From Anaerolineaceae bacterium (GTDB lineage: Bacteria; Chloroflexota; Anaerolineae; Anaerolineales; Anaerolineaceae), in assembly GCA_003501835.1 (NCBI GenBank), contig DNOU01000099.1, positions 3,909-9,919 of the forward strand: a DNA stretch of 6,011 bases, written 5' to 3'. The translations under genes and the position numbers were made by a program. Of the stretch, positions 5,670 through 6,011 are shown in pieces. The notes beneath the pieces were generated by a model. That model was given only the letters and a program-made list of their open reading frames with translations, searched no databases and was not told the origin of the DNA. Positions within the stretch are counted from its first letter, which is position 1; every line of letters starts with the position of its first letter.

Positions 5670-6011
5670 TCAACAAAGGCTCCTGGGAAAATGATCCAGC
5701 CTGACTGCCTGACAGCGGATGGTATCCAGGGCTGCCATTTGAATTAATGACCGGTTTGTACCCGGTGGAACATAATCGGGCAATAATTCAGACAAGGGAA
5801 GAATGAGATAGGCCGTGCTGGCGAGCTCTTTTTCGATCAACTCGCCGTCAAAAAGGATGATGTCGATATCGACTGTTCGAGGAGCGAATTTATCTGAAGT
5901 GCGGATTCTGCCAAGTCTATTCTCGATCTTTTGCAGGATCCGGGTTTTGAGGTCCGTTCTTCCCAGATCTGAAGCCACATGCGCCGCCAGATTGACAAAA
6001 TGCGGACCTTC
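5670..6011 (-). CDS. folK: 2-amino-4-hydroxy-6-hydroxymethyldihydropteridine diphosphokinase (HPPK), N-terminus beyond window
   Basis: It transfers pyrophosphate from ATP to hydroxymethyl-dihydropterin in folate synthesis. The 113 C-terminal residues are present, starting EGPHFVNLAAHVASDLG and running off the right edge; a full HPPK has about 160. The signature APRTVDIDIILFDG holds the two magnesium-binding aspartates (E. coli Asp95 and Asp97). GRIR supplies the equivalents of Arg82 and Arg84, and PRT that of Arg92. Oddity: between LFDG and LILPLSELLPDY the segment is about nine residues shorter than usual. The PHP or PHY element and the following arginine, which contact ATP in E. coli (His115, Tyr116, Arg121), are absent. 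A GTG at 5978 is an internal codon, not the start. The gene is convergent with the prenyl synthase gene, 5 bases apart. Family assignment is firm; full activity is less certain. Confidence 0.88.
   Translation of the reverse strand, partial: EGPHFVNLAAHVASDLGRTDLKTRILQKIENRLGRIRTSDKFAPRTVDIDIILFDGELIEKELASTAYLILPLSELLPDYVPPGTNRSLIQMAALDTIRCQAVRLDHFPRSLC

Noticed and set aside
1..6011. A previously undescribed multi-gene system, mobile element or defence locus
   Set aside because: Every gene belongs to a known family, the units are separated by ordinary promoters and terminators, and I see no transposase, integrase, attachment-site repeat or CRISPR-like array.

Overview
The window looks like an ordinary chromosomal housekeeping stretch from a free-living bacterium. 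A member of Chloroflexota (Anaerolineae-like) is my best guess. That rests on the overall flavour of the proteins: an SPFH protein with a C-terminal excisionase-type helix-turn-helix, a short-loop FolK, a DDxxG-type polyprenyl synthase and an unusual ACP. It does not rest on any marker gene, so the taxonomy is only moderately supported. There are no mobile elements, CRISPR arrays, tRNAs or rRNAs, and I see no new multi-gene system.

Layout from left to right: (1) the 3' part of a + strand SPFH-domain gene, probably cut at its 5' end by the window edge, closed by a strong intrinsic terminator (1042-1078). (2) An extended -10 promoter (1123-1131), then the two-gene operon sucC-sucD (1172-3174), overlapping by ATGA. 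It encodes both subunits of succinyl-CoA ligase, the substrate-level phosphorylation step of the TCA cycle. (3) A compact hairpin with A and T tracts on either side (3199-3230) that can terminate both sucCD and the convergent gene. (4) acpP on the - strand (3231-3467), a single-gene unit for a 78-residue acyl carrier protein with a clear promoter and Shine-Dalgarno. (5) A divergent intergenic region (3468-3620) with the acpP promoter, a 7-bp inverted repeat lying over its -35, and an extended -10 promoter for the next operon. (6) fni, a type 2 isopentenyl-diphosphate isomerase (3621-4664), overlapping a trans-polyprenyl diphosphate synthase gene (4657-5664). Together they isomerise IPP to DMAPP and condense the two into a longer prenyl diphosphate, probably C20. 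(7) The 3' part of folK on the - strand (5670-6011), convergent with the synthase gene with only 5 bases between the stop codons.

The genes form separate housekeeping units (membrane-associated scaffold, central carbon metabolism, fatty-acid carrier, isoprenoids, folate). Points worth a second look are the HTH tail on the SPFH protein, the non-canonical recognition helix of the ACP, the lost ATP-loop residues in FolK, the DDxxG second motif of the prenyl synthase, the two palindromes in promoter regions, and the short, SD-poor leader of fni.
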